A DNA stretch of 64,000 nt from Cognaticolwellia aestuarii (GTDB lineage Bacteria > Pseudomonadota > Gammaproteobacteria > Enterobacterales > Alteromonadaceae), in assembly GCF_002000025.1 (NCBI RefSeq), contig NZ_MUZV01000003.1, positions 1-64,000 of the forward strand, read 5' to 3'. Position 1 is the stretch's first letter, and the number at the start of each line of letters is the position of its first letter. The translations under genes and the position numbers were made by a program. This document shows, in pieces, positions 46,426 through 54,846 of this stretch. Below the pieces are notes generated by a model. The model had not been told where the DNA came from, searched no databases, and saw only the letters and a program-made list of their open reading frames with translations.

Positions 46426-46857
46426 ATGAGCAAGCAAATCTGGGATATCACTCTTCAAGACTTATCAGATCATTCTGTTTGGCATTTTCCTATGTGGAAA
46501 GACGATAGCTGTGATGAAACAATTATTACCCCTGCAAATGAAAGTGATGAGTTAAACCCTAACTCAAACATCATCGTTAAAGCCCAATTTATTGATGCAG
46601 TCGGTTCTGAATTTGCAGGTTTTATATATTACGGTTTAACTGAAATTGGATATTCTCAACCATGTATGTTCGTAAAAAGTGAAATTGTAAATTTTTGGTT
46701 TGGTATTTCTAAACCAAACGAAGTTGATTTAATTAAGCTTAACTTTCCAATAGTAGCCACATCAATTCCGGTTTATGGTTTAGAATCTAAATCAGTGAAG
46801 ATTGATGGTTACGGTTATATAAATGAAGGCTCTAGCACTTGCGTAATGCACTGCTAA
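46426..46857 (+). CDS. integron cassette-type hypothetical protein
   Basis: 143 residues, soluble, no signal peptide. It begins MSKQIWDITLQDLSDHSVWHF and has many acidic and aromatic residues (IYYGLTEIGYSQPCMF; VNFWFGISKPNEVDLI), with a Cys-rich end STCVMHC. No family recognised with confidence. It starts 13 bases after the attC core and is the second cassette of the group. Confidence 0.65.
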   Translation: MSKQIWDITLQDLSDHSVWHFPMWKDDSCDETIITPANESDELNPNSNIIVKAQFIDAVGSEFAGFIYYGLTEIGYSQPCMFVKSEIVNFWFGISKPNEVDLIKLNFPIVATSIPVYGLESKSVKIDGYGYINEGSSTCVMHC

Positions 46858-46872
46858 TAAGGCGTTAGGTGT
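46851..46872 (+). other. remnant of an attC site (3' core only)
   Basis: The end of the preceding gene runs into CTAATAAGGCGTTAGGTG, which has the GGCGTTAGG core of an attC 3' end but lacks the inner arms. It looks like an attC that has collapsed by an internal deletion. Confidence 0.4.
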
Positions 46873-46876
46873 TTCT

Positions 46877-47251
46877 TTGAGTCCAGTTATTAAATCGACT
46901 TTAGTATCAACAATCACAGTGTTTATTGTGAGTACTTTATTCTTTTTATTTTTTGGTGGTGCCTCAATTGAGTTACTGCTTAGTATATTTTCTGCGGCTG
47001 TAGTTACTGCGATAGCTTTAATGGTTACAGTTTTCTGGGTTATTCCTGCGCATCTCTTATTTCAAAAGTATAATAAAGCTAATATACGTAACTACATTTT
47101 GGTTGGGCTATGTCCGGCAACATATATTCCAATAGATCATTTTTTTACTGGTTTATACGCTGCTCCAGTATCAGATACATTATCTGTTGCATTAATCGGT
47201 ATTATCGGAGTAATTAGTTTTAAATTAAGTTTTAGAGCTAAAAACACCTAA
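46877..47251 (+). CDS. integron cassette-type membrane protein
   Basis: 124 residues from a TTG start. Four hydrophobic segments (about 8-28, 31-56, 71-85 and 95-115), so probably an inner-membrane protein; starts MSPVIKSTLVSTITVF. No family recognised. It begins 5 bases after an attC-type core and its stop (47249-47251) is inside the CTAACAAC start of the next attC, so it is the third cassette of the group. Confidence 0.6.
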   Translation: MSPVIKSTLVSTITVFIVSTLFFLFFGGASIELLLSIFSAAVVTAIALMVTVFWVIPAHLLFQKYNKANIRNYILVGLCPATYIPIDHFFTGLYAAPVSDTLSVALIGIIGVISFKLSFRAKNT

Positions 47252-47272
47252 CAACACGCCCTGAGGTGGACA
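47248..47272 (+). other. attC site, 5' half only (Vibrio-repeat-like)
   Basis: CTAACAACACGCCCTGAGG followed by TGGAC has the form of the 5' end of a superintegron-type attC. No matching 3' half (expected CCACCTCAGGGCG) follows. The same 23 bases recur on the minus strand at 57982-58004 and are broken at the same base, suggesting a shared insertion or deletion point. Confidence 0.6.
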
Positions 47273-47273
47273 A

Positions 47274-47310
47274 CTACTAAAATTTAGCTATTTATTGCAA
47301 ATTTTAGTAG
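47274..47310. repeat. perfect 12-bp inverted repeat at the broken attC end
   Basis: CTACTAAAATTT (47274-47285) pairs with AAATTTTAGTAG (47299-47310) around a 13-base loop, beginning one base after the broken attC. It may be an inner arm of the attC or the end of a lost element. Confidence 0.5.
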
Positions 47311-47359
47311 CGGCGAGCCTCTACATTTCAATGCTTCTAAATACTTAGACTCATCAAAA

Positions 47360-47467
47360 GGTGTATTGGTTTTCCAGCACCTAAATACTATTCTTATCCA
47401 CTTAAAAGCCAACGACCTTATTATTATATATTGAGACTTATGTGAGTTTAAAGATAGGACTGATTAA
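47360..47467 (+). pseudogene. decayed copy of the nth 3' end
   Basis: The last 27 bases (47441-47467, TGTGAGTTTAAAGATAGGAC plus TGATTAA) match the nth end at 45600-45626 with two differences and would still encode CEFKDRTD-stop. Upstream similarity is fainter but continues (TATTGGTT, GCACC, CTATTCTTATCC against the nth codons for HHWLILHGRYTC). It is not an expressed gene. Confidence 0.65.
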
Positions 47468-47501
47468 GGGCGTCGCAATTTAAAACGAAGAGTTAAATGA
47501 G

Positions 47502-47542
47502 CAAAAAGCCCCAATACTAAAACAGTAATCGGGGCTTTATTT
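47502..47542. terminator. bidirectional terminator downstream of the S9 peptidase gene
   Basis: AAAGCCCC-AA-TACT / AGTA-AT-CGGGGCTTT with an A-run before and a T-run after; about 12 paired bases with a small internal loop. It lies 35 bases from the end of the minus-strand peptidase gene and would also stop plus-strand transcripts from the cassettes. Confidence 0.75.
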
Positions 47543-47576
47543 TATATAAATAACTAAAACTAATATCTAGTCTTGT

Positions 47577-49646
47577 TTATTTTTCAGTTTTTGTATCGTT
47601 TTTATACTTATCAAACCAAGCTAAAATATATCCGACTTTACGTGCTAGGTTGGAAGGCTTAGCGGCAATACCATGATAAGCACCTTGAATACGAACAAGT
47701 GAGCTTTCTACTCCTTGTAAGCGCAATGCACCATAGTACTGTTCGCTTTCAGACATAGGTGTACGTACGTCTAACTCTCCTGTTAGTACCATCGTTGGTG
47801 TTTTTACATTGCCAACTAATGATAACGGCGAACGGCTCCAATATTGTTCGTAATCATTCCACGGTAAGTCTGTAAACCAATACTTGCTCATAAAGGCATA
47901 GATATCAGATGTACCTATCATACTGGTCCAGTTAATGACGGGTTTAGCCACAACTGATGCTTTGAAACGATCCGTTTTACCTATGATCCAAGAAGTTAGC
48001 GTACCACCGCCTGAGCCCCCCGTGACAAATAGGTTCGACTCATCGATATAGCCTTTGGCAATAGTCGCATCAACCATATCCATAAGGTCATTATAATCTT
48101 GTGATGGATAATTTTTATCGATTAAATTAGCAAATTCTTCACCTTGAGAAGTAGAGCCTCTTGGGTTGCCATATACAACAACATAACCAGCAGCAGCCAT
48201 TAATTGCACTTCTGTTGAGTAGCCAGGACCATAGGCTGTGTGTGGGCCACCATGTATTTCTAAAATTAATGGGTATTTTTTCTGAGCATCAAAATTTGGT
48301 GGCGTTACTACCCAAGCTTGTAAAGCTCTATTATCTATACTGCTTTTTAACTCAATTAATGCTGGTTTATTCACTGTTTTGTGATCAAAAACATCACCAT
48401 TTAAATCTGTAAGTTGTTTTACTTTGCCTTTTTTGGTCACAACAGCGAGATCCGCAGGACGGTTACCTTTTGAAGAGGTATAAACAACATGGCCTTTAGG
48501 TGTTACATCATAATCGCCAGATGTATAGGGTCTACCTAAGGTAGTACCACCTAAGTCATTTGTTACATTTGAAATTTTACCTGCTAAGTTAACGTAAGCT
48601 ACATTTTTCTTGCCCATATCATCGTAGCTAAAATATAAGCCTTTACCCTTACCTGCCCATTTAATTGCACCGACAGAGCGGTCTAGTTTACTGGTTAAGT
48701 TTTTAATATTATCGCCATCAGAATCCATGACATATAATTGACTGAGCTGATTTGACTTGCCATTATCTTCATAACCAACAAAAGCTATTTTCTTACCATT
48801 AGGACTCAACTGAGGGCTGTATTCTGGCCCACTCATATCTGTTAATTTAGCAACTTTTAACGTATTGATATCAATACTGAATAAGTCGCTATTAAGCATA
48901 TCGAACTCGGCTTCATCTCTTGTGTTTGCAGAGATAATTAACTGTTGACCGTTTTTAGACCATGCCATTGTTCCGGCGTGATCATGTGCACCAGAGGTAA
49001 CTTGTCTTGGTGTTCCGCCAATGGTGGGTACTACATACACTTGCATGTTGCCTGGGCGTTTCATGCCCATACTATCTCGCTGAAAATTTGTTTGATCAAT
49101 ATACAGAGCATTCTCTGCCCACTTAGCGCCTTTTGGCTTAAAATCTAAACTAAACAAGGGCTTGGCTTTAGTGGGTGTAAACATAGCAAAAGCCAGGTAT
49201 TTACCATCAGGTGAAAAGCTCATACTGCTAGGGCTCATCGCAACATCAGTTACGCGAGTTGTGCTGTTTGATGCTACATCTTTCAAATAAACTTGAACCT
49301 TGCCTTCTTTACTTGAAAGGTAAGCCATCTTAGCGCCGTCAGGTGAAAACACAGGATTAAAGTGATTTTTACTGTCAGAAAAAATAGGCAAATGAGCGCC
49401 ACCATCTATTGCTATTGACCACAAATTTCGTCGTACAGAGTCCGTCATAATATCCATGCTGCGGCGCTCATAAACAACATGTTTACCATCAGGCGTTACT
49501 ACAGGGTTAGCAGCATACTCAAGATTAAAAACATCCTTTAAAGATAAAGTGCGACTTGTCGACTCATCAGCAACAGCTGAATGAGTGGCAAATAACGTAC
49601 TTATTACCAGCGTCAATGCTGACTTGGTTATATATTTCTTATTCAT
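47577..49646 (-). CDS. S9 family prolyl oligopeptidase-like serine peptidase
   Basis: 689 residues with a Sec-type signal peptide (about 1-26, cut near SAVADES). The first 400 residues form a WD40/TolB-like beta-propeller (repeated ASTEGG-style LSPDGKKIAF, FSPDGAKMAYLSS), then an alpha/beta-hydrolase domain with Ser545 in GGSGGGTL, Asp626 in GELDVRTP and His658 in GAYHGIAA. It probably acts on peptides in the periplasm. It stands alone between the two decayed nth fragments. Confidence 0.92.
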   Translation of the reverse strand: MNKKYITKSALTLVISTLFATHSAVADESTSRTLSLKDVFNLEYAANPVVTPDGKHVVYERRSMDIMTDSVRRNLWSIAIDGGAHLPIFSDSKNHFNPVFSPDGAKMAYLSSKEGKVQVYLKDVASNSTTRVTDVAMSPSSMSFSPDGKYLAFAMFTPTKAKPLFSLDFKPKGAKWAENALYIDQTNFQRDSMGMKRPGNMQVYVVPTIGGTPRQVTSGAHDHAGTMAWSKNGQQLIISANTRDEAEFDMLNSDLFSIDINTLKVAKLTDMSGPEYSPQLSPNGKKIAFVGYEDNGKSNQLSQLYVMDSDGDNIKNLTSKLDRSVGAIKWAGKGKGLYFSYDDMGKKNVAYVNLAGKISNVTNDLGGTTLGRPYTSGDYDVTPKGHVVYTSSKGNRPADLAVVTKKGKVKQLTDLNGDVFDHKTVNKPALIELKSSIDNRALQAWVVTPPNFDAQKKYPLILEIHGGPHTAYGPGYSTEVQLMAAAGYVVVYGNPRGSTSQGEEFANLIDKNYPSQDYNDLMDMVDATIAKGYIDESNLFVTGGSGGGTLTSWIIGKTDRFKASVVAKPVINWTSMIGTSDIYAFMSKYWFTDLPWNDYEQYWSRSPLSLVGNVKTPTMVLTGELDVRTPMSESEQYYGALRLQGVESSLVRIQGAYHGIAAKPSNLARKVGYILAWFDKYKNDTKTEK

Positions 49647-50328
49647 GACAAGTTTACTCTTATTGTTTTAATTAGAATTAACAGTGAAGTTTAAAAGATA
49701 ACTTAAATAATTATATTAGCACCATGTATTTGATTTAAAAGGCAGGATTTATAAGGTGAACTGCATGTGCTAATAATTCAACAAGCTTCAAAAACTCTCT
49801 TTTTATCAAGCGTGCACGCTCATTTAAACTTCGATATTTATTGTCTTGGCAGATTTAACTCACATAACAGAGCAAAATATCCACCTTTATTATCTTTTGG
49901 CTAGCTCACCATAGCTGTAGATATGCATATTTAACGAGTCGCTAATCGTACTAAACTGGCTATAAACAAAATGTTGAGCAAGTGGCATGAGAGCTCTTCA
50001 AAGGAGTAAATCTGCCTGCTTTTCTGATAATGCTCCAAATATCATTGGCTTTCCGATATAAAATGCCAGATGAAGCAAAATGCTGGTTAAGTAAAACATT
50101 TTTCGGGGCTAAAACTATCACAGCAAGTAATAGTAAAGGGTTTCGCTTTATACTTCCTAAGTCACCGTTTTATAGCTAATTAATATAAAAAGTAGCTAAA
50201 TTCGCTTGCAGCAATACACCTTGGAACTTAGCCAAGCTTTTACTGGTATCAATATTTTTTATGTTACTTAGCCTTTTGGCCAAATCTAATACCTTAAGTA
50301 AAGGCGCCTATTATGGCGCCCTATTGCT
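49647..50328. other. gene-free stretch with decayed sequence
   Basis: 682 bases without an intact gene. The promoter of the minus-strand peptidase gene should lie at its left end. The middle holds an nth fragment (listed separately). The rest shows short frames broken by stops and a T7 run near 50105, which looks like old gene debris of unknown origin. Confidence 0.5.
49894..50023 (+). pseudogene. decayed internal fragment of nth
   Basis: About 130 bases align with nth 45374-45505. Translated: FG-stop-LTIAVDMHI-stop-RVANRTKLAINK, then after a one-base deletion NVEQVA-stop-ELFKGVNLPAF, against nth FGWPTIAVDTHIYRVSNRTK and KNVDQVEDKLLKVVPAEF. Three stops and one frameshift make it a clear pseudogene. 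It corresponds to the stretch of nth just before the tail copied at 47360-47467, but the two pieces are in reversed order on the chromosome. Confidence 0.85.
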
Positions 50329-50862
50329 TTAACTTGATATTTTTCTCGTTGACATTAGCCAAATACTTAAACAGTAGACAAGGACAATTGAAATCCCGAT
50401 AGCAAAAAGGCGTGACTCTGGAAAAATAAACCATGCTAATAAAACTAACACTGTACGTAATATTGCATGGATCAGCCCTACTGGGTGCTGAATAATCCAC
50501 GAGTAAACAATCCAATGTAGTCCTAGACCAATACCAACACTTAAAGGTAAAAATTCTGGTGCATATAAAAACAAGGGAATATGCAGAGCCCACAATAAGT
50601 TAACCATTAAAACAGAAAGTCCCATCAACTTCGCCAACGGGTTATTTGGGGAGAAGACCTTTTCTTTGGTGATTTTTGCAATTAATAAAGCTATCGGGAA
50701 AATAGTACCTGAGCCAAAGAGTAGAATGAGCAAACCTAGTCTTTCAGAAACCTGAGTTGAAACAATAGCAAGTGCCAGCCAATATAATGCGCCAGCGATG
50801 GGCATCGCTAAAGATCTTTTGGCCGAGTGTTCAAAATCTTTTCTACATTCTTCTAAAGTCAT
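50329..50862 (-). CDS. hypothetical integral membrane protein
   Basis: 177 residues with about six hydrophobic segments, beginning MTLEECRKDFEHSAKRS, a short amphipathic cytosolic lead. It may belong to the DUF7010 group of bacterial membrane proteins, but I cannot confirm that here. Stands alone, with gene-poor DNA on both sides. Confidence 0.65.
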   Translation of the reverse strand: MTLEECRKDFEHSAKRSLAMPIAGALYWLALAIVSTQVSERLGLLILLFGSGTIFPIALLIAKITKEKVFSPNNPLAKLMGLSVLMVNLLWALHIPLFLYAPEFLPLSVGIGLGLHWIVYSWIIQHPVGLIHAILRTVLVLLAWFIFPESRLFAIGISIVLVYCLSIWLMSTRKISS

Positions 50863-51803
50863 CTCTGTATCCTAAATTTTTGGTTTTACATAAAGCTATA
50901 CTAAGTAAAAAATAATGCTCGGTGGAATCGCCAAACGATATTTCACGACAAGTGTTCTTCGCCACTAGTTATTCGCTACTAGTTCTTCATCACGAATAAA
51001 GTAGCGCACTACGTGAAGGTTTATCATTAAATAACTGAGGCTTGGTAATAGAAAGGTATAAAAGTATTGATAATACTCACTTGCCAAAAGTTTTAATCGA
51101 TTCTATGCCAAGATTAACAGCGAATAAATCGTAAACGAAATACACCAAAATAAACACGGCTAAAAAATCGCGGTATTTTGCCCCCTAAAAAAATCAAAAT
51201 ACCCTTAAATTCAATTAAAAACAAGTCGATATAAGTTTACCCTTATGGCGTGTTACCATGAAAAAAAACGTGAACAATTGCCAGTTACCGACCCAACGAC
51301 GACCTAGCACAGCCTAGTACTGTATAAAAATCCGCTAAGTTTTGCCTTATTTTACCTAATCCCTTATCAATTTTGTCTGATTGAACTCGTTAGTATATAG
51401 AGGCTAAAAGCGTATATTCATCGAGCAGCAAATCGGGGTGAATTGGTGAACAGTATTAATACTGACCAAGGTGAAAGTAGACTATTAAATGAAACCTTTA
51501 AAGCAATTAACATTGAAGCTTATCGCTACTGATACTTTATGCTATCGAAGTGACAATGGCCTATAAATAAAGTCCAAATTATGTCACTTGTATTATCGTA
51601 AATACCTGTTAATTTAACGTTAAGGGCTAAACACAGGTATTAACTTGCCTTGAAACTTCTTCACAACGTATCTAACAGAGTTATTAAGCGTGCATTGATA
51701 TATTCAACAGCCTTATAAATTACCAACCAGAGCGTTATAATATTTCTCAAGTTAAACTGAGCTGAAGTTAGTCTTACTTAAATATCGACCTAAAAGGAAG
51801 TTT
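50863..51803. other. long gene-free region
   Basis: 941 bases with no convincing gene. Visible structure: a near-direct repeat TTCGCCACTAGTT / TTCGCTACTAGTT near 50958-50984; a 9-bp inverted repeat GGTATTTTG / CAAAATACC at 51172-51203; and a 28-codon frame at 51446-51532 (GTG start, MNSINTDQGESRLLNETFKA...) without a strong ribosome-binding site. It is A/T-rich throughout. The promoter of the downstream YqaA-type gene should be at its right end. Confidence 0.45.
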
Positions 51804-52394
51804 GTGGCTATTCAAAAAAAGCTTAAAAAAAAGACGCGTCAATTCATCGACTCTAAGCACATGCTCAGTGGTATCACCACAGCATCTTTTTTAGAATCAA
51901 CGATAGTGCCCATTCCATTAGAGGCGGTATTAGTGCCGTTAATGCAAGCTCGCCGTGAAAAATTATGGCTTATTGCCTTAATGGCAACATTAGGTTGTAT
52001 TATTGGCGCTTTATTTGGTTATGCGCTGGGTTATTTTTTATTTGATGCTGTTGGCGATTGGATTATTAGTACATTTTCAAATCCAGAGCAATTTGAAATA
52101 ATAAAGCAAAAAATGCAAAAGCAAGGCTTCTGGTTTGTACTCACCTTAGGGGTTGTGCCGATCCCCTTTCAAATAGCAATGCTTGCAGCCGGTGCGACCA
52201 AATATTCACTAAGCCTATTTTTGATTGCTGCAACGATTGCTCGCGCTATTCGTTATTTCGGTTTAGCCATTTTGGTATACTATGCCGGAGATAAAGCTGA
52301 ACATATGCTACGTAAACATAAAGTTAAAACTATCATTGTTCTCACCACGTTAGTGTTACTTGCATGGGGGATAAGCAACGTATTCTCGTCATAA
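51804..52394 (+). CDS. YqaA/DedA-type (VTT domain) membrane protein
   Basis: 196 residues from a GTG start with AAAAGGAAG upstream. Several spans; SFLESTIVPIPLEAVLVPLMQ near residue 29 and GVVPIPFQIAMLAAGATKYS near 113 are the paired proline-containing re-entrant motifs of DedA/VTT-family transporters, which in characterised members flip or scramble lipids. The specific substrate is not evident. Confidence 0.82.
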   Translation: MAIQKKLKKKTRQFIDSKHMLSGITTASFLESTIVPIPLEAVLVPLMQARREKLWLIALMATLGCIIGALFGYALGYFLFDAVGDWIISTFSNPEQFEIIKQKMQKQGFWFVLTLGVVPIPFQIAMLAAGATKYSLSLFLIAATIARAIRYFGLAILVYYAGDKAEHMLRKHKVKTIIVLTTLVLLAWGISNVFSS

Positions 52395-52544
52395 GTGCTG
52401 CTGTAGCTATTTAGTAGCACTATTCACTTTTAAAGCATTGAAATTATATGATATTAATACTAATTAAATAAGAATTATGCAGCGAACATGACTGAGCCGT
52501 ATACATAATAAACAATTATATTTATTTTCCTCAATGGAGTTCAA

Positions 52545-52976
52545 TTGCTACATTTCATCAAAAAATCATTACTGCTATCTTGTAGCCTCTTTTTATTTGG
52601 TTGCGCTACCAGCAACCAAGCAATTGAAAGAAAAAATTATCACTCTTGGGAAAATGATATTGGTTACTCGCAAGTCGTGAAAACTGATAACACTTTATAT
52701 ATATCAGGTATCACGAGCGAACAAACTACTTTTGAAAACCAAATTGATGATATTTACAATACTATTAAAAAAATACTTGCTGATTATGATGTTGGAACAA
52801 ATGCTATCGTAAAAGAGGTAATATTCACTACAGATATTGAAAAATTAAAAGCCGCTATTCCAGCCCGCAAGGCTCACTTTAATGGTAAATACCCCTCTTC
52901 AAGTTGGGTTGAAGTTAAAAGGCTCTGGAGTAAGTCACATTTACTAGAAGTTGAAGTTGTTGTTGTGCTACCGTAG
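52545..52976 (+). CDS. RidA-family (YjgF/UK114) protein with lipoprotein signal peptide
   Basis: 143 residues from a TTG start. The signal peptide ends in a lipobox LFLFGC (Cys20), unusual for RidA proteins, which are normally cytosolic enamine/imine deaminases. The RidA fold follows: YSQVVKTDNTLYISGITSE, IKKILADYDVGTNAIVKEVIF, KAAIPARKAHF and the end SHLLEVEVVVVLP. The usual active-site Arg in the V-x-R-x-E pattern is not clear, so catalysis is uncertain. An attC-like site follows its stop directly. Confidence 0.75.
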   Translation: MLHFIKKSLLLSCSLFLFGCATSNQAIERKNYHSWENDIGYSQVVKTDNTLYISGITSEQTTFENQIDDIYNTIKKILADYDVGTNAIVKEVIFTTDIEKLKAAIPARKAHFNGKYPSSSWVEVKRLWSKSHLLEVEVVVVLP

Positions 52977-53073
52977 ACATAATAAATTGTTAAATAAGGA
53001 TATAATACAAATGACAGTGTTTCGTCCCCCAACAATTTCCGTCAACATTATTTAGCCTGTTAATAGGGCTTAA
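52977..53073 (+). other. decayed integron attC site
   Basis: ACATAATAAATTGTTAAATAAGG at the left, inner pair ATGAC/GTCA around CAGTGTTTCGTCCC, and TTTAGCCTGTTAATAGGGCTTAAA at the right. This is an attC in layout and sequence, but both core ends are altered (ATAATAA for ATAACAA; GGGCTTAAA for GGGCGTTAR), so it is probably no longer recombinogenic. Confidence 0.7.
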
Positions 53074-53091
53074 AATTATCTCAAGGTTCAA

Positions 53092-53553
53092 ATGAAGAAG
53101 TTACTGTTAATTGTGTTGTTATTTCCTTTCTTTGTTCAAGCAAACGAATTGGCATTCAAATTACTAGAAACAAACGGGGCAAAAGAGTTTTTCGATAAAT
53201 CTAAAGGTCAAATCGCGAACGTTATGTATATGACCGATCCAACATTAAAGTTACATTCAAATTTAGTTGAAGAGTGGGAATCATATTACTTTGCTTGGGA
53301 TAAGGTTCGCCTTTCTATAGCGCCTATATATACAAGTAAGTTTTCTGATATCGAAATAGAAGAGATTATAAACTTTTTTAGCATGGGTAAGCCCGCATCA
53401 TTCTTCGAAACTGATACCGGTAAAAAATTTCAGTCATTATCTCCTAAAATCAATCAAGAGTTCACTATAAATGGGCATAAATATATGTCAAAGGTTTTAC
53501 CATTTTTATATCAGGCCGTAGCTAATGCTAAGCCATTAAAGCACGATAACTAA
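53092..53553 (+). CDS. DUF2059-type secreted/periplasmic protein
   Basis: 153 residues with a signal peptide (about 1-18, cut after VQA). The central segment KFSDIEIEEIINFFSMGKPASFFETDTGKKF is the DUF2059 hallmark (F-S-x-x-E-I-x-x-I-I-x-F, then T-G-K-K-F). Function unknown for the family. It starts 18 bases after the decayed attC, so it may be an old gene cassette. Confidence 0.75.
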   Translation: MKKLLLIVLLFPFFVQANELAFKLLETNGAKEFFDKSKGQIANVMYMTDPTLKLHSNLVEEWESYYFAWDKVRLSIAPIYTSKFSDIEIEEIINFFSMGKPASFFETDTGKKFQSLSPKINQEFTINGHKYMSKVLPFLYQAVANAKPLKHDN

Positions 53554-53750
53554 CAGTAGCCTTATATTCGCTGCATTCATTATTTTAGCTAGCAACATTT
53601 TACAAAACAGCAGATGCTAGCTTTCGACCTTTAAATTTCAGTTAACAGCCCAGAGTTTCAAACGGGTTATTATTTATTTTTGTAAACAGATATACCCAAA
53701 TTAGAGAAGTCGGTACACTAGCGACATTTTTCTAAACAGGGCTTTCCTAC

Positions 53751-54602
53751 ATGCCAATACTAATTGCCGTCACCTTAATGTGGGCATTTTCTTTTAGCTT
53801 GATCGGTGTTTATCTGGCTGGGCAAGTGGATGCTTGGTTTTCAGTATTGATAAGAGTAGCGCTGGCTACGGTAATTTTTTTACCTTTTTTAAAGATTCAA
53901 CAAATTAAAATCAACGTTGCCTTAAAATTGATGCTCTGTGGTGCATTTCAGCTAGGCATTATGTATGGTTTTTATTACCAGTCATTTTTATATCTTTCAG
54001 TGCCTGAGGTCTTACTGTTTACGGTGATGACACCTATTTACATAACACTTTTTAATGACCTACTCGATCGCCAACTTAACACTGGCTTTATCTTAAGTGC
54101 GTTACTGGCAGTGATTGGGGCTATTACCATTCGCTACGAAGGAATAGACGAAGGTTTCTTAACCGGTTTATTCATTGTACAAGCCGCTAATATCTGTTTT
54201 GCCGTTGGTCAAGTGAGTTACAAACGAACAATGGCAAAGGAGCCTAGTAATTTAGCACAGCGAACAATTTTTGCTTGGTTTTTTTTGGGGGCATTAGCCG
54301 TTGTGATCCCTTGTTATCTATTGCTTGGCGACCCAAACAAGTTACCAACAACTTCATTTCAATGGTCTATTTTAGTTTACCTCGGTATTGTGGCATCTGG
54401 TCTGGGCTATTTTGCTTGGAACAAAGGAGCGACACAGGTAAGCGTTGGCACACTAGCGGTTGCCAACAACTTATTAATCCCAGCAGGTATTATCGTAAAC
54501 GTAATTTTTTGGAATCGTGACGCAGATATTTTTCGATTAACCTTAGGCGGGTTGATTATCTTATTCGCGCTACAGGTGAATAACAAATTTCATATAAAGT
54601 AA
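53751..54602 (+). CDS. EamA-family (DMT superfamily) transporter
   Basis: 283 residues with about ten hydrophobic spans in two EamA halves (about 1-130 and 145-280). MPILIAVTLMWAFSFSLIGVYL at the start, and the second-half signature YFAWNKGATQVSVGTLAVANN near residue 220. Likely an exporter of amino acids or other small metabolites; the substrate is not readable. Monocistronic by spacing. Confidence 0.85.
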   Translation: MPILIAVTLMWAFSFSLIGVYLAGQVDAWFSVLIRVALATVIFLPFLKIQQIKINVALKLMLCGAFQLGIMYGFYYQSFLYLSVPEVLLFTVMTPIYITLFNDLLDRQLNTGFILSALLAVIGAITIRYEGIDEGFLTGLFIVQAANICFAVGQVSYKRTMAKEPSNLAQRTIFAWFFLGALAVVIPCYLLLGDPNKLPTTSFQWSILVYLGIVASGLGYFAWNKGATQVSVGTLAVANNLLIPAGIIVNVIFWNRDADIFRLTLGGLIILFALQVNNKFHIK

Positions 54603-54846
54603 TAAACGCTAACATGCATTGCTAATGTAATAGGCAATAAAATGACTCATAAAAATTGATAACGTTATTTATCAATCACTTTATTGCTAAATCACTATCT
54701 ATGGTAAACACTTTATAGATAAGTGAATTTCAAATAAAGTTATTTGTTTGAAGGCTAAGCCAAGGCTTAAATTATCGATTATCTCCAACTAATAAGAATT
54801 AAAAACAGGTTAACAAAATTGAATATTGTTTCAGCGCAGACTAACA

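Noticed and set aside
50030-50181. Short frame after the nth fragment that seemed to encode a protein C-terminus
   Set aside because: A run of seven T residues shifts the frame, and the apparent protein depended on misreading that run. Treated as debris.
53554-53750. Possible further attC after the DUF2059 gene (GCTAGC pair and TTAACAG)
   Set aside because: A GCTAGC inverted pair is present but the core ends and arm order of an attC are missing.
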